Origin: Methylobacter sp.
GTDB taxonomy: Bacteria > Pseudomonadota > Gammaproteobacteria > Methylococcales > Methylomonadaceae
Length of the DNA: 64,000 nucleotides
NCBI GenBank assembly: GCA_030653985.1
Contig: JAURYJ010000016.1
Location: forward strand, 1-64,000
Direction of reading: 5' to 3'
Positions 1 to 11,186 of this stretch are shown in pieces. The notes under the pieces are model-generated. The model did not search any database. It saw only the letters and a program-made list of their open reading frames with translations, and was not told where the DNA came from. Made by a program: the position numbers and the translations under genes. Position 1 is the first letter of the stretch, and every line of letters starts with the position of its first letter.

Positions 1-379
1 ATCAGCATGGACAGATATTTGCTCCTGCAATATCTGCATTCCCCACATCCTTGTAGGTTATGGGCGTGGTCGCGCACTAGACAATATTTTTGTCGAGCGG
101 CTCTGGAGAACGGTTAAATATGAAGAAGTCTATTTGAAGCAGCATGACAGTGTACAAAGCTTGCTGATGGGATTGACCGACTACTTCATATTTTATAATG
201 AAGAGCGGCGTCATCAATCATTGGGCTATGAAACACCCAGTGTGGTTTACCAAACCGCTAGGGGTGGCGGTGCCATGATCGTGGATAAATACGGGGCGGC
301 AGAAATATCAGTTCCCGTATCAAAAAATTGGGACAGCGCCATTCAGCTGGAGTGTGAACAGGGCTCTATCTTAAATTAA
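1..379 (+). pseudogene. IS3-family transposase (OrfB), 3' fragment, disrupted
   Basis: The frame from base 62 reads GRGRALDNIFVERLWR and then an IS3-type C-terminus with YNEERRHQSLGYETPSVVY. The Glu in FVERLWR is the last residue of the DDE triad of this family. Bases 1-11 encode ISMD in another frame, which normally runs straight into GRGRAL. Here 49 bases (12-60) separate the two parts and shift the frame, so the gene is broken. The 5' part lies outside the window. The last ~30 codons, after the usual end of the family, look like run-on sequence. Transposition activity from this copy is unlikely. Confidence 0.8.
12..60. repeat. 49-bp palindromic insert in the IS3 transposase
   Basis: The insert opens with a hairpin, CAGATATT (12-19) and AATATCTG (29-36). 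It continues into a unit, 33-62, that matches 59286-59315 at 29 of 30 positions. In the second copy this unit forms a CTGCAT/ATGCAG plus CCCACA/TGTGGG stem. Removing the insert restores the normal ISMDGRGRAL reading of the transposase, so the element arrived after the IS did. The exact junction is ambiguous by one or two bases. Confidence 0.6.
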
Positions 380-388
380 GGCATTATT

Positions 389-413
389 TGTCTGGACTAT
401 GGGGTCCACTATA
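389..413 (+). mobile_element. possible right end of the IS3-family element
   Basis: A GTCTGGACTATGGGGTCCAC stretch follows the transposase stop by about 10 bases. Terminal sequences rich in GGGGTCCA are common at IS3-family right ends. The left end and the target duplication are outside the window, so the boundary is a guess. Confidence 0.35.
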
Positions 414-544
414 ACCATCGTCCCTATTACCCAACTGCCGAATTTTGATGTGCGCTGAGTATATCAATCAGACTGAAAAAATGACTAGCAAATCTTTGTC
501 GCGTGATCTTGAGGAAATAAACTCTATCCTGGTCTGTAATCGGT

Positions 545-582
545 GCTAAAAAAAGGGGTGGACATATCCCCCTTTTTTTAGC
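545..582. terminator. bidirectional rho-independent terminator
   Basis: A perfect 14-bp stem, GCTAAAAAAAGGGG at 545-558 pairing with 569-582, has a ten-base loop. Read on either strand, a GGGG/CCCC core is followed by seven T residues. It lies 79 bases beyond the purB stop and probably ends the nudJ-mnmA-purB transcript. It would also stop read-through from the insertion sequence. Confidence 0.85.
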
Positions 583-660
583 AAAAGCCGAAGCTGTAGC
601 GGTGTTATTTAATAGGCTCAGGCTGCTTCGGTAGGTGAAGTCGCTATGCCTACAGATACT

Positions 661-2055
<1,395 letters not shown>

Positions 2056-3147
2056 TTATTCATTATATTTGGATTCAATAATCCCGCCGCCGAGGCATAT
2101 GTCGCCATCGTAAAAAACGACGGATTGCCCGGGTGTAATGGCTCTTTGCGGCTGGTCGAAGGTAGCCTTGCATCGGTCATCGCCGATCGGCTCTAAATAA
2201 CAAGCCTGATCTGCCTGACGATAGCGGGTTTTAGCGGTGCAGCGCAAGGCTTCTGTCAACGGCCGGTTGCTGCACCAATCCAGTTGACTGGCCTCCAACG
2301 TGTTATGCAACATCAACGGATGATCGTGGCCCTGGCCGACGATCAGGATATTGTGTTCCAAATCTTTTTCCAGTACATACCACGGCTCATCCGGTGCATT
2401 TTTAACACCGCCTATGCCTAAGCCCTGGCGTTGGCCGAAGGTGTAATACATCAAGCCATGATGCTTGCCGATAACCTGCCCTTCAGGGGTGCGCATTTCG
2501 CCGGGCTGGGTCGGCAGATAGCGTTGCAAAAATTCGGTGAATTTGCGCTCGCCGATAAAACAAATGCCGGTACTGTCTTTTTTGCGGCTGTTGGCAAATC
2601 CGGCTTTATCCGCCATGGCCCGGATTTCCGGTTTATGCAGATGACCTATCGGAAACAGGGTGCGCGATAATTGTTTTTGGCCCAGCGTGTACAGAAAATA
2701 ACTTTGCTCTTTATTGGGGTCCAGGCCTTTTAATAAAAAGAACTCACCGTCGTTCTCGGCTACTTGCGCATAGTGCCCGGTGGCAATATATTCCGCCCCC
2801 AAATCTTCTATCGCATAATTTAAAAAGGCTTTGAATTTAACATGTTTGTTGCACAGAATATCCGGGTTTGGCGTACGACCTGCTTTAAATTCGGCCAGGA
2901 ATACTTCAAATACCTCATCCCAATATTCGGCGGCAAAATTGACGGTTTTTAATTCGATGCCCAATTTATCGCAAACCTGTTGGGCGTCAGCGAGATCTTC
3001 CATCGCCGTACATTGTTCGGTGCCATCATCCTCTTCCCAGTTTTTCATAAACAAACCGGTAACTTGATGACCTTGTTCTAACAGCAGCAAAGCGGTTACC
3101 GAAGAATCGACACCGCCGGACATGCCGACGATTATTTTTTTACTCAT
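2056..3147 (-). CDS. mnmA: tRNA-specific 2-thiouridylase MnmA
   Basis: MnmA activates U34 of tRNA-Lys, -Glu and -Gln with ATP and installs the 2-thio group using sulfur from the TusE relay. The PP-loop GMSGGVDSS lies at the N-terminus. The catalytic cysteine pair is seen in ILCNKHVKF and [11 protein letters not shown] chose the ATG at 3147 over a TTG two codons upstream. It gives 363 residues and an 8-base overlap with nudJ, which suggests translational coupling. The pairing with nudJ and purB is common in gammaproteobacteria. Confidence 0.96.
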   Translation of the reverse strand: MSKKIIVGMSGGVDSSVTALLLLEQGHQVTGLFMKNWEEDDGTEQCTAMEDLADAQQVCDKLGIELKTVNFAAEYWDEVFEVFLAEFKAGRTPNPDILCNKHVKFKAFLNYAIEDLGAEYIATGHYAQVAENDGEFFLLKGLDPNKEQSYFLYTLGQKQLSRTLFPIGHLHKPEIRAMADKAGFANSRKKDSTGICFIGERKFTEFLQRYLPTQPGEMRTPEGQVIGKHHGLMYYTFGQRQGLGIGGVKNAPDEPWYVLEKDLEHNILIVGQGHDHPLMLHNTLEASQLDWCSNRPLTEALRCTAKTRYRQADQACYLEPIGDDRCKATFDQPQRAITPGQSVVFYDGDICLGGGIIESKYNE

Positions 3148-3601
3148 GGTCAAGATCGATAAATGATTTAAGCAAGGATAAGGGGTGGCGTTGCCCGCTG
3201 AGATATTCGTCTATACTGACAAGCACTAACGGACTACGTAAACGATGCCGTTCGGCTTCGACTTGATCGCGCGTCAACCAGTGTGTGGCAATTATGCCGT
3301 CATCCAGTGCTTGTGCCGGGTTATGTGAATGACAGCTGCCTGAAAAGCACACTCTGACAAAGCTCGGGAAATCGGGATTTTTTCGCCAAAGCTGGATAGA
3401 TATGATGTGCTCAGGTTCAAATTTCCAGGCAGTTTCTTCCAGTACTTCGCGCTTTACAGCGGCAATCAGATCTTCGCCTGCTTCAAGATGCCCGGCAGGT
3501 TGATTGAATTGGAGCCCGCTAGTGGTTTCTTCTTCTACGAGCAAAAAGCGTTGGTCTTGCTCAATAACTGCGGCAACTGTAACGTGCGGCTTCCAAACCA
3601 T
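3140..3601 (-). CDS. nudJ: NUDIX hydrolase, NudJ type
   Basis: A 153-residue protein with a Nudix box beginning GHLEAGEDL near residue 38 and continuing REVLEETAW. The usual Gly of the EExG part is Ala, as in several NudJ proteins. Family members hydrolyse hydroxymethylpyrimidine pyrophosphate and nucleoside tri- or diphosphates. It is the first gene of the nudJ-mnmA-purB operon and diverges from clpS across a 190-base gap. Substrate preference cannot be read from the sequence. Confidence 0.88.
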   Translation of the reverse strand: MVWKPHVTVAAVIEQDQRFLLVEEETTSGLQFNQPAGHLEAGEDLIAAVKREVLEETAWKFEPEHIISIQLWRKNPDFPSFVRVCFSGSCHSHNPAQALDDGIIATHWLTRDQVEAERHRLRSPLVLVSIDEYLSGQRHPLSLLKSFIDLDHE

Positions 3602-3732
3602 TGCAAAATTCCGGGCTATAAAAGCTTACATTTTACTAGATCTGGAGATATTATGCTGGTAAAAAAGATTCCGGAGTAATGATACCAACCCTTCATTACA
3701 GGCCTTGTTAATTTTGTTGCCAATATTAAGAG

Positions 3733-3761
3733 TTGAAATTCGCCAAGATTAGCACTATGTT
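3733..3761 (+). promoter_or_regulatory. candidate sigma-70 promoter for clpS-clpA
   Basis: TTGAAA (3733-3738) and TATGTT (3756-3761) are separated by 17 bases. Transcription would begin near 3768, some 24 bases before the clpS ATG. This is a match by eye only. Confidence 0.45.
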
Positions 3762-3791
3762 AGTAACTTGTAATATTTTACTATTTCAATT

Positions 3792-4115
3792 ATGTCCGAT
3801 TTTGATCCGTACAAAGATAAAGATGGCGACTTGGCTATTCAAGAAGCCAAACCCAAGTTAAAAAGACCGCCTTTATACAAGGTTATCTTGTTAAATGATG
3901 ATTTTACGCCCATGGATTTTGTCATTGAAATTTTAATGGATTTTTTTGCTATGCCTGAAGAAAAAGCAACTCAGGTAATGCTACAAGTACATACGCAAGG
4001 GGTTGGTGTGTGCGGTACGTATTCTAAAGATGTTGCAGAAACCAAAGTCTATGTAGTTAACGACTATTCCCGAGAGCATCACCATCCGTTGATGTGTTCG
4101 ATGGAAGAAGTGTAG
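3792..4115 (+). CDS. clpS: ATP-dependent Clp protease adaptor ClpS
   Basis: ClpS binds N-degron substrates (Leu, Phe, Tyr, Trp at the N-terminus) and delivers them to ClpAP. The 107-residue protein has a flexible charged N-terminal arm followed by the core YKVILLNDDFTPMDFVIEIL, which holds the N-degron pocket, and the VHTQGVGVCGTYSKDVAETK segment. It ends 12 bases before clpA, the usual two-gene arrangement. Confidence 0.97.
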   Translation: MSDFDPYKDKDGDLAIQEAKPKLKRPPLYKVILLNDDFTPMDFVIEILMDFFAMPEEKATQVMLQVHTQGVGVCGTYSKDVAETKVYVVNDYSREHHHPLMCSMEEV

Positions 4116-4127
4116 GTTGGAGAGCTT

Positions 4128-6401
4128 ATGTTAAGTAAAGAACTTGAAGTTACGTTGAATAATGCCTTTAAAAATGCGCATGATAAACGTCATGAATTTA
4201 TCACGGTTGAACATTTGTTGTTGGCATTGCTCGAAAATGCATCGGCACAACCGATTTTAATCGCCTGCGGCTGCGATATTAAGACGCTACGTAACCAGTT
4301 GACGCAGTTTATTGATGAAACCACATCGCTAATTCCGGTCGGTATCCAGCGGGAAACCCAGCCTACCTTGGGATTTCAGCGAGTGTTGCAACGTGCTGTT
4401 TTTCATGTGCAAGCATCCGACAAGAAAGAAGTTTCCGGTGCCAATTTATTTGTGGCCTTATTCAGCGAACAGGATTCCCACGCGGTTTATCTGTTAAATA
4501 AACAGGATATTTCACGGCTGGATGTGGTTAATTATCTGGCTCACGGCATTTCAAAAATTGACCCTGAAAATGATTCGCCCAATATCCTTTCTCAGGAACC
4601 CGGCAATCCCGATGCCGAAACTTCGGGCAGCCCGTTGGACAAATACGCCACCAATCTCAACGAAGAAGCGCTAAAAGGTCGAATTGACCCTTTAATCGGC
4701 AGAGAAGCGGAGGTTGAACGCACTATTCAGACACTTTGCCGCCGTCGCAAAAACAATCCTTTGCTGGTCGGCGAAGCCGGTGTAGGAAAAACGGCTATCG
4801 CAGAAGGCTTGGCGAAACGAATTGTTGAGGAGCAAGTGCCGGACGTTCTGATCAACAGTGTGATTTATTCGCTGGATTTGGGCGCCCTGGTTGCCGGCAC
4901 CAAATACCGGGGGGACTTTGAAAAGCGGCTTAAAGCGCTGTTAAATCAACTCAACAAGGAGCCTGATTCGATTCTGTTTATTGATGAAATTCACACCATT
5001 ATCGGCGCTGGATCAGCTTCCGGCGGCGTGATGGATGCGTCCAATTTGATTAAACCGGCGCTGGCTTCCGGCCAGTTGCGTTGCATAGGTTCTACTACCT
5101 ATCAAGAGTATCGCAGCATTTTTGAAAAAGATCATGCCCTAGCGAGAAGATTCCAAAAAGTTGATGTACTTGAGCCTTCTGTTGAAGACACGATCTTGAT
5201 TTTAAAAGGGCTTAAATCACGCTTTGAAGAACATCATAACGTTAAATATTCTGCTGAAGCATTACGTGTCGCGGCGGAATTATCTGATCGCTACATTACC
5301 GACCGGCATTTGCCCGATAAAGCCATCGATGTTATCGATGAAGCCGGTGCAAAACAGCGTATGACGGCCGAGGCTGACCGCAAACAGCTTATTGACGTTG
5401 CCGAAATAGAAGACATCGTTTCCAAAATAGCTAGAGTGCCTGCAAAATCAGTCTCATCGAATGATATCGATAAGCTGAGTAATCTGGAAAAGAATCTAAA
5501 AATGCTGGTCTTTGGTCAAGATGAGGCCATTTCCGAGCTGGCATCGGCGATAAAATTATCCCGCGCCGGACTTAGGGACACCCAGAAAACTATCGGTTCA
5601 TTTCTGTTTGCCGGACCGACAGGCGTAGGTAAAACCGAAGTAACGCGGCAACTGGCTAAGGTACTGGGCGTAGAGTTGATTCGCTTTGATATGTCCGAGT
5701 ACATGGAGCGGCATGCCGTTTCCAGGCTGATAGGCGCGCCTCCAGGCTATGTAGGCTTTGACCAGGGCGGCTTATTAACCGAACAGGTAAACAAGCATCC
5801 CCATGCGGTATTACTCTTGGATGAATTGGAAAAAGCCCATCCTGATGTCTTTAACCTGTTATTGCAAGTAATGGATCACGGCTCATTGACCGACAATAAC
5901 GGGCGTAAAGCCGATTTCCGCAACATCATTCTAGTAATGACCACCAACGCAGGAGCGGAAGAAAGCAGCCGCGCCTCTATCGGTTTTACCCATCAGGATC
6001 ATGCTACCGACAGCTTAAAGGTTATCGAAAAAGGCTTTTCGCCAGAATTTCGTAACCGTCTGGATGCCATCATTCAATTTAAACCCTTGGATATTTCGAT
6101 TATCGGGCATGTCGTTGATAAATTCATCTTTGAATTGGAAGCTTTACTGACAGACAAACACGTAACGCTGGCATTGGATAGCGATGCCCGCTTATGGTTA
6201 GCTGAACACGGCTGCGATCCAAAAATGGGGGCCAGACCAATGGCGCGACTAATTCAAGAGAAAATCAAGAAACCTCTGGCTAATGATTTGCTGTTTGGTG
6301 AGTTGGCGCACGGTGGGCATGTACGAATTTACGTGAAGGATAATGATCTGAACTTCGCTATAGAAAGCGCTGAGTTGATTGTTCCTGAAGCCAATTTTTA
6401 A
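4128..6401 (+). CDS. clpA: ATP-dependent Clp protease ATP-binding subunit ClpA
   Basis: ClpA is a hexameric AAA+ unfoldase that feeds substrates to ClpP. It has a Clp N-domain over residues 1-145, a first AAA+ module with Walker A GEAGVGKT near residue 215 and Walker [10 protein letters not shown], and a second module with GPTGVGKT near residue 495 and [14 protein letters not shown]. The 757-residue length is typical. A GGAG ribosome site precedes the ATG. No clpP gene is nearby, as usual for this locus. Confidence 0.97.
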   Translation: MLSKELEVTLNNAFKNAHDKRHEFITVEHLLLALLENASAQPILIACGCDIKTLRNQLTQFIDETTSLIPVGIQRETQPTLGFQRVLQRAVFHVQASDKKEVSGANLFVALFSEQDSHAVYLLNKQDISRLDVVNYLAHGISKIDPENDSPNILSQEPGNPDAETSGSPLDKYATNLNEEALKGRIDPLIGREAEVERTIQTLCRRRKNNPLLVGEAGVGKTAIAEGLAKRIVEEQVPDVLINSVIYSLDLGALVAGTKYRGDFEKRLKALLNQLNKEPDSILFIDEIHTIIGAGSASGGVMDASNLIKPALASGQLRCIGSTTYQEYRSIFEKDHALARRFQKVDVLEPSVEDTILILKGLKSRFEEHHNVKYSAEALRVAAELSDRYITDRHLPDKAIDVIDEAGAKQRMTAEADRKQLIDVAEIEDIVSKIARVPAKSVSSNDIDKLSNLEKNLKMLVFGQDEAISELASAIKLSRAGLRDTQKTIGSFLFAGPTGVGKTEVTRQLAKVLGVELIRFDMSEYMERHAVSRLIGAPPGYVGFDQGGLLTEQVNKHPHAVLLLDELEKAHPDVFNLLLQVMDHGSLTDNNGRKADFRNIILVMTTNAGAEESSRASIGFTHQDHATDSLKVIEKGFSPEFRNRLDAIIQFKPLDISIIGHVVDKFIFELEALLTDKHVTLALDSDARLWLAEHGCDPKMGARPMARLIQEKIKKPLANDLLFGELAHGGHVRIYVKDNDLNFAIESAELIVPEANF

Positions 6402-6506
6402 TACGGCATCCGCAACTGGTTTTTAATACAGTGATCTATCCGTATAATTATTTAATAAACTTGCGTTACAAATTTGTCTGAAACAGATTTGCATTTACCC
6501 GAAGGG

Positions 6507-6554
6507 CGTCAGGCAGGATAGCCTGACGTTAATCCTTTGATCATAGGATTAACG
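6507..6554. terminator. two adjacent inverted repeats between clpA and infA
   Basis: CGTCAGGC (507-514 of the 6 kb block) pairs with GCCTGACG (6521-6528). CGTTAATCCT (6527-6536) pairs with AGGATTAACG (6545-6554), which contains the infA stop. The two stems share two bases and so are mutually exclusive. Neither has a clear T-tract, so termination between the convergent genes is only a suggestion. Confidence 0.4.
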
Positions 6555-6767
6555 CATACGGAAAGTGATGCGACCTTTACTTAAATCATAGGGAGTCATT
6601 TCAACTTTAACACTGTCCCCGGTAAGAATACGGATGTAATGCTTACGCATTTTCCCTGAGATATGTGCAGTCACAACATGACCGTTTTCTAATTCGACGC
6701 GAAACATAGTATTAGGAAGCGTGTCAATCACCTTCCCTTCCATTTCAATTTGATCTTCTTTGGCCAT
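6549..6767 (-). CDS. infA: translation initiation factor IF-1
   Basis: IF-1 occupies the ribosomal A site during initiation. The 72-residue length and the sequence ([20 protein letters not shown], then [20 protein letters not shown]) are those of the S1/OB-fold family. A ribosome site AGGATT lies 8 bases upstream of the ATG. It is monocistronic here, convergent with clpA. Its closeness to clpSA is conserved in gammaproteobacteria. Confidence 0.97.
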   Translation of the reverse strand: MAKEDQIEMEGKVIDTLPNTMFRVELENGHVVTAHISGKMRKHYIRILTGDSVKVEMTPYDLSKGRITFRMR

Positions 6768-6852
6768 TTATAATAATCCTGGGTATTTAAAACCGCCAAT
6801 AATAACATAAACGCATTTTTAACAACAGTAGATTTATTTTCTTAACGGTCTA

Positions 6853-7386
6853 TTAACCTGTACGACTAATCAACTTAACAAATTCACTTTCTGCGAAAAT
6901 ATCTGCATTATTCTCCACTCTATCCAGATAGGTTTTACCCTCCAAGTGATCAACTTCATGTTGAAATATTCTGGCTACAAACCCGCTTAGTGTAGCCTCC
7001 ACCAAGCCACCCTGTTGATCTGTATAGCGGATTATAATGTCTCGATACCTCGGCACTAAGACGCGTATTCCAGGAATACTCAAACAGCCCTCCCAGTCCT
7101 TTTCTTGTATTTCTGACAAGACATCAAACCGAGGATTAATCATTACCGTCGGCGCCATTAATGGCGCCGACGGATAGCGAGGCGTAGGCCGTGAGGCCAT
7201 AATGATAATCTGTTTTGATTGACTGATCTGTGGCGCTGCAATACCGACGCCTGAAGTCGCCGCCAAGGTAGCCTGCATCGCCTTGATGATCTGTAAAATT
7301 TCAGCGTCATGCACATCGGCAACGATCTGGGCTTTTTGTCTGAGCACCGGATCGCCTAACTGGGCAATTTCACACACCCTGATCAT
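6853..7386 (-). CDS. def: peptide deformylase
   Basis: Deformylase removes the formyl group from nascent N-terminal Met using Fe2+ or Zn2+. All three family motifs are present: GVGIAAPQ, EGCLSIPG (metal-ligand Cys) and QHEVDHLEG (HExxH). At 177 residues it is of usual length. It overlaps the ppk1 stop by ATGA, implying coupled translation after ppk1. It is not next to fmt, so it may be a second, accessory deformylase; a paralogue elsewhere would confirm this. Confidence 0.93.
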   Translation of the reverse strand: MIRVCEIAQLGDPVLRQKAQIVADVHDAEILQIIKAMQATLAATSGVGIAAPQISQSKQIIIMASRPTPRYPSAPLMAPTVMINPRFDVLSEIQEKDWEGCLSIPGIRVLVPRYRDIIIRYTDQQGGLVEATLSGFVARIFQHEVDHLEGKTYLDRVENNADIFAESEFVKLISRTG

Positions 7387-9470
7387 TGCAACTCATGCAT
7401 AAGCACGGCCTGTGCCTGAATCGGTTCTTCATCGTCAGCTTTTTGCAACCGTTGATAACTGCCGTCAGACTGTAATATCCAGGCTTGAGTATTATCGTTT
7501 AAGTACAAATTCAGATCCTGCAAAATTCGGCTTTGCAATTTTTTATTTTCGACTGGAAAACAAATTTCAACACGTCGGAACATATTGCGATTCATTAAAT
7601 CAGCACTGGATGCGTAAACCTCCCAGTCGCCGCCATTTTCAAACGCATAAACCCGGGCATGTTCCAAGAATCGCCCGATAATAGAACGTACTTCTATATT
7701 CTCAGAGACGCCCGGAACGCCCGGCCGTAAACAGCACACCCCCCTGACAATCAATTTAACCTCAACCCCGGCCTGTGCTGCGCGGTAAAGCGCCCGAATA
7801 GACTGCTCTTCAACAACAGCATTCACTTGAATAATTATTTTTGCCGGTTTTCCGTTTTTGGCATGGCGTATTTCCCGTTCAATTTTATCCATCAAGCCAC
7901 TATGCAAGGTGAACGGCGACTGCAGCAGCTTATTCAAGCGAGTGACTTTACCCAAACTGGTCAGTTGGGCAAATACCCGCCGGACATCCTCACCCAATTC
8001 CTTATCGCAGGAAAACAAGCCATAATCGGTGTAAATCTGCGCCGTTTTCGGATGATAATTCCCGGTACCCAAATGCACATAATTACGCAATTGCTTGCCC
8101 TCCCTTCTTAATACCAGACACATTTTGGCGTGGGTTTTATAGCCTACCACGCCATAAACCACATGCACGGCAGCCTCTTGCAGTTTGGCGGCTAAATCGA
8201 TATTGGCCTTTTCATCAAACCGCGCCCTCAATTCGATAACCACCGTCACCACCTTACCGGCTTTCGCCGCCGTGATTAAGGCGCTAACGATAGGCGAATC
8301 GGCTCCGGTACGATACAGCGTTTGCTTGATAGCCAGTACGTCAGGGGAAACCGCCGCCTGACGAATAAATTCAACAACCGGCGAAAAAGACTCAAACGGG
8401 TGATGCAGCAAAATATCGTGGCGCTTAATCGCCGCAAAGATATCTTTGCTACGCTCAAGTTGTTGGGGAACCGCCGGCTTGAAGGGTGGAAATTTAAGCT
8501 CAGGCCGACCGACCAGATCATTAATTTCCTGAATTCTGTTGAGATTGACCGGTCCGTCAACCAAAAACAAACGATCACGGCTCATTTCAAAACGATCCAG
8601 CAGAAAGGTTACGGTTTCATCCGGGCATTTGGCGTCAATCTCCAGCCGTACTTCATCGCCATAATTACGCATAGCCAGCTCACCTTCCACGGCAAGCAAT
8701 AAATCGTCAATGGCATCGTCATCGACAAAAAAATCACTGTTTCGGGTGACCCTGAATTGATAGCAGCCTTTAACATTCATACCGTTAAATAACTGATCGA
8801 CAAATGCATGAATAATCGACGATAAAAAGACAAAATCCGTCGCTCCGCTAGCCGTATCCTCTGCAGGTAATTGAATAATGCGCGGCAAGGCTCTTGGTGC
8901 TTGTAAAATAGCCCGGCCGCTGTTTCTGCCGAAGGCATCTTTTCCGGTCAGGGAAATAATAAAATTCAAACTCTTGTTGAGTATGCGCGGAAAAGGGTGC
9001 GCAGAATCTAGCCCAACCGGCGTTAAAATCGGCAACAATTCATCATTAAAATAGGCTTCCAGCCACTTAAGCTGCGCTTCAGTCCATTCCTTACGGCGAA
9101 TAAAACGAATATTTTCCTCAGCCAGCTTGGGAATCAGAATCTCGTTAAGAACTTGATATTGCTCGTCAACCAGCTGGTGCGCATGAACAGCAATCAGCTC
9201 CAGCTGCTCGCTAGGCGTTAAACCGTCTTGACCAATAGCTTTAGGATCGATAGCCGCCATCTGGATAACACTGGCCACACGAACCTCGAAAAACTCATCA
9301 AGATTGGAGCAAGAGATGCACAAATAATTAAGCCGCTCAAGCAGCGGCACTTTTTCATCTTTCGCCTGTGCCAAAACTCGCTTATTGAACTCCAGTAAGC
9401 TCAACTCCCGATTAATATAAAGTTCCGGCTTTTGAAGATCTATGATTTCTTCTATTTCGTTTATGTCCAT
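7383..9470 (-). CDS. ppk1: polyphosphate kinase 1
   Basis: PPK1 reversibly polymerises the gamma phosphate of ATP into polyphosphate. The 695-residue protein has the four-domain family layout: helical N-domain, head domain and two phospholipase-D-like C-domains. The autophosphorylated His lies in GYKTHAKM near residue 445, and the second essential His lies in NYVHLGTGNYHP. Its last codon overlaps the def start. No ppx gene is adjacent. Confidence 0.96.
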   Translation of the reverse strand: MDINEIEEIIDLQKPELYINRELSLLEFNKRVLAQAKDEKVPLLERLNYLCISCSNLDEFFEVRVASVIQMAAIDPKAIGQDGLTPSEQLELIAVHAHQLVDEQYQVLNEILIPKLAEENIRFIRRKEWTEAQLKWLEAYFNDELLPILTPVGLDSAHPFPRILNKSLNFIISLTGKDAFGRNSGRAILQAPRALPRIIQLPAEDTASGATDFVFLSSIIHAFVDQLFNGMNVKGCYQFRVTRNSDFFVDDDAIDDLLLAVEGELAMRNYGDEVRLEIDAKCPDETVTFLLDRFEMSRDRLFLVDGPVNLNRIQEINDLVGRPELKFPPFKPAVPQQLERSKDIFAAIKRHDILLHHPFESFSPVVEFIRQAAVSPDVLAIKQTLYRTGADSPIVSALITAAKAGKVVTVVIELRARFDEKANIDLAAKLQEAAVHVVYGVVGYKTHAKMCLVLRREGKQLRNYVHLGTGNYHPKTAQIYTDYGLFSCDKELGEDVRRVFAQLTSLGKVTRLNKLLQSPFTLHSGLMDKIEREIRHAKNGKPAKIIIQVNAVVEEQSIRALYRAAQAGVEVKLIVRGVCCLRPGVPGVSENIEVRSIIGRFLEHARVYAFENGGDWEVYASSADLMNRNMFRRVEICFPVENKKLQSRILQDLNLYLNDNTQAWILQSDGSYQRLQKADDEEPIQAQAVLMHELQ

Positions 9471-9505
9471 GTTGCGCTCAGATTTAAATTCGGTTGGTAT
9501 TATTT

Positions 9506-9579
9506 TAGGCTAAAAACTGAAAAAATCTTAAAGCTCATCGCAAGCTTTTTTTCGTCTTGCGCCTGTCGTCTTTAACCTA
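9506..9579. repeat. palindromic intergenic repeat, GGC-AAA/CTTTCG family
   Basis: TAGGCTAAAAACTGAAAAAA faces TCGTCTTGCGCCTGTCGTCT, which ends in TTTAACCTA. The arms are imperfect. The same degenerate wording recurs at 21431, 24194, 26379, 40115 and 41744. It lies between ppk1 and the PLP-enzyme gene. Confidence 0.45.
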
Positions 9580-10473
9580 GCGCCTTTTTCCCTGCAAGCC
9601 GCCGGTATGTAACGCAATAATGCGCTCACCAGGCTTGAAGTAGTGTTTCGTGATTAAATCGTAGACCGCACACATCATCTTTCCGGTATAGACGGGCTCA
9701 AGAGGAATGCCAGTTTTCAACTCGAAGTCATCGGTAAATGCACTTAATTCCGCATTGATTTTGGCAAAACCACCAAAATGATAATCCAAGTTTATCTGCC
9801 AGTTATTGCGTGATTGTGACAACATAGCCTCAACCTCACCCCGTAAAAAACCTGCGTTTTTTAATGCCGCAAACCCCAGCACCGACACCTGATCCTCGGC
9901 CGCGTCAATAATACCCGCCAAAGTTGTCCCGGTCCCACAAGGTACACAAAGTGTGTCGCATGGGATTTCTATCTCGTTAACCAGCTCCGCTACACCTTTC
10001 AACGCCAATGCGTGCGCTCCGCCCTCTGTTAACCAGTATTGACCCGGCTGCAACCCAGGCAACGTCTGATGGTTTTTGTATTGCCTGAGCAATCGGTAAT
10101 CGGCACGAGATACAAACCTCAGTTCCATACCCCAGTCTTTGATGTCCGACAACGTCGGTGTCAATGTTACCGGTTGCTCACCGCGAACAAGCCCGATAGT
10201 TTTCAAGCCTAACACCTTACCCACATAAGCCAAAGCATGCAAATGATTAGAATAAGCGCCGCCCATGCTGATGATAGTATCCGCACCTAACGACAAGGCA
10301 TGATCGAGACTGTATTTAAGTTTGCGCCATTTGTTACCGGAAATAACCGGATGCAGCAAATCGTCACGCTTCATCCACAACTCGATTTGATATTGCGTAA
10401 GCATCGGATCATCGATCTTTGTTAGAATCGATGACTTGAAAGTTTTTTCCAGTTTTATCAGTTCGGGGTGCAT
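9577..10473 (-). CDS. PLP-dependent D-cysteine desulfhydrase / ACC deaminase-like enzyme
   Basis: A 298-residue fold-type II PLP enzyme with the cofactor lysine in SGNKWRKLKYS near residue 48, the phosphate-binding segment PCGTGTTLAG and a C-terminal ALHTGGLQG. This is the family of D-cysteine desulfhydrase and 1-aminocyclopropane-1-carboxylate deaminase; the substrate cannot be told from the sequence. I used the ATG at 10473 rather than a TTG ten codons upstream that would run into the divergent SRAP gene. The two ATGs are only two bases apart. Confidence 0.82.
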   Translation of the reverse strand: MHPELIKLEKTFKSSILTKIDDPMLTQYQIELWMKRDDLLHPVISGNKWRKLKYSLDHALSLGADTIISMGGAYSNHLHALAYVGKVLGLKTIGLVRGEQPVTLTPTLSDIKDWGMELRFVSRADYRLLRQYKNHQTLPGLQPGQYWLTEGGAHALALKGVAELVNEIEIPCDTLCVPCGTGTTLAGIIDAAEDQVSVLGFAALKNAGFLRGEVEAMLSQSRNNWQINLDYHFGGFAKINAELSAFTDDFELKTGIPLEPVYTGKMMCAVYDLITKHYFKPGERIIALHTGGLQGKRR

Positions 10474-10475
10474 GT

Positions 10476-11135
10476 ATGTGTGGACGTTATAACTTGATCG
10501 CAACCGGGCAGCGGATTATAGATGGTTTCAGTCTACTGAGTTTACCCGCGCACCGTCCTGACTACAACATTCCGCCGGGGCAAAAAATTCTCGCCATCGT
10601 CGAACTGGAAGACGGCAGCAACAGTGCCGTTAATTTACACTGGGGGTTGATTCCATCATGGTCAAAGGACCGAGCAATTTCCAGTCACTTGATCAATGCC
10701 AGAGCGGAAACCCTGACTGAAAAACCGTCATTTAAAAATGCTTATCGACATCGACATCGACGCTGCTTGATTCCCGCTACCGGTTTTTTTGAGTGGCACA
10801 CTACCGATGCCGGTAAACGACCCTACCATATACACCAACCAGACCATGCCTTGTTCGCCATGGCTGGATTATGGGAGCATTGGGAACATGACCAGGAAAC
10901 GGTTTATTCATGCACGATTATTACCACCGTTGCCAACGAAAAAATAGCGCCCATTCATCAGCGAATGCCGGTTATTATCGCGCCCGATGATTACCATCGC
11001 TGGCTGGCAAAAAAAACCACAACTGTCGATATCGCCGATTTTTTAGCCGCCGACGCCTACCGCAGCATGCGGGTTACTCCGATCAGCACACGGGTCAACA
11101 ATCCGCTGCATAACGATGAAAGTTGTTTAAGATAG
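10476..11135 (+). CDS. SOS response-associated peptidase (SRAP / HMCES-YedK family)
   Basis: SRAP proteins form a stable thiazolidine crosslink with abasic sites in single-stranded DNA through Cys2. The start is fixed because the protein must begin MCGRYN. The other active-site residues are visible: Asn in NARAET, Glu in GFFEW and His in HQRMPVII. The 219-residue length is typical. Its 5' end is head-to-head with the PLP-enzyme gene, leaving no separate promoter space. No LexA box was recognised in the overlap. Confidence 0.93.
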   Translation: MCGRYNLIATGQRIIDGFSLLSLPAHRPDYNIPPGQKILAIVELEDGSNSAVNLHWGLIPSWSKDRAISSHLINARAETLTEKPSFKNAYRHRHRRCLIPATGFFEWHTTDAGKRPYHIHQPDHALFAMAGLWEHWEHDQETVYSCTIITTVANEKIAPIHQRMPVIIAPDDYHRWLAKKTTTVDIADFLAADAYRSMRVTPISTRVNNPLHNDESCLR

Positions 11136-11186
11136 CAGCGCCGTAAACGCCTGTTCTCGCTCACACTCGAACAGGCTTATTCCAGC

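Noticed and set aside
12..62. Integron attC site as the identity of the insert in the IS3 transposase
   Set aside because: GGTTATG looks slightly like a core site, but no matching RYYYAAC partner at the other end was found.
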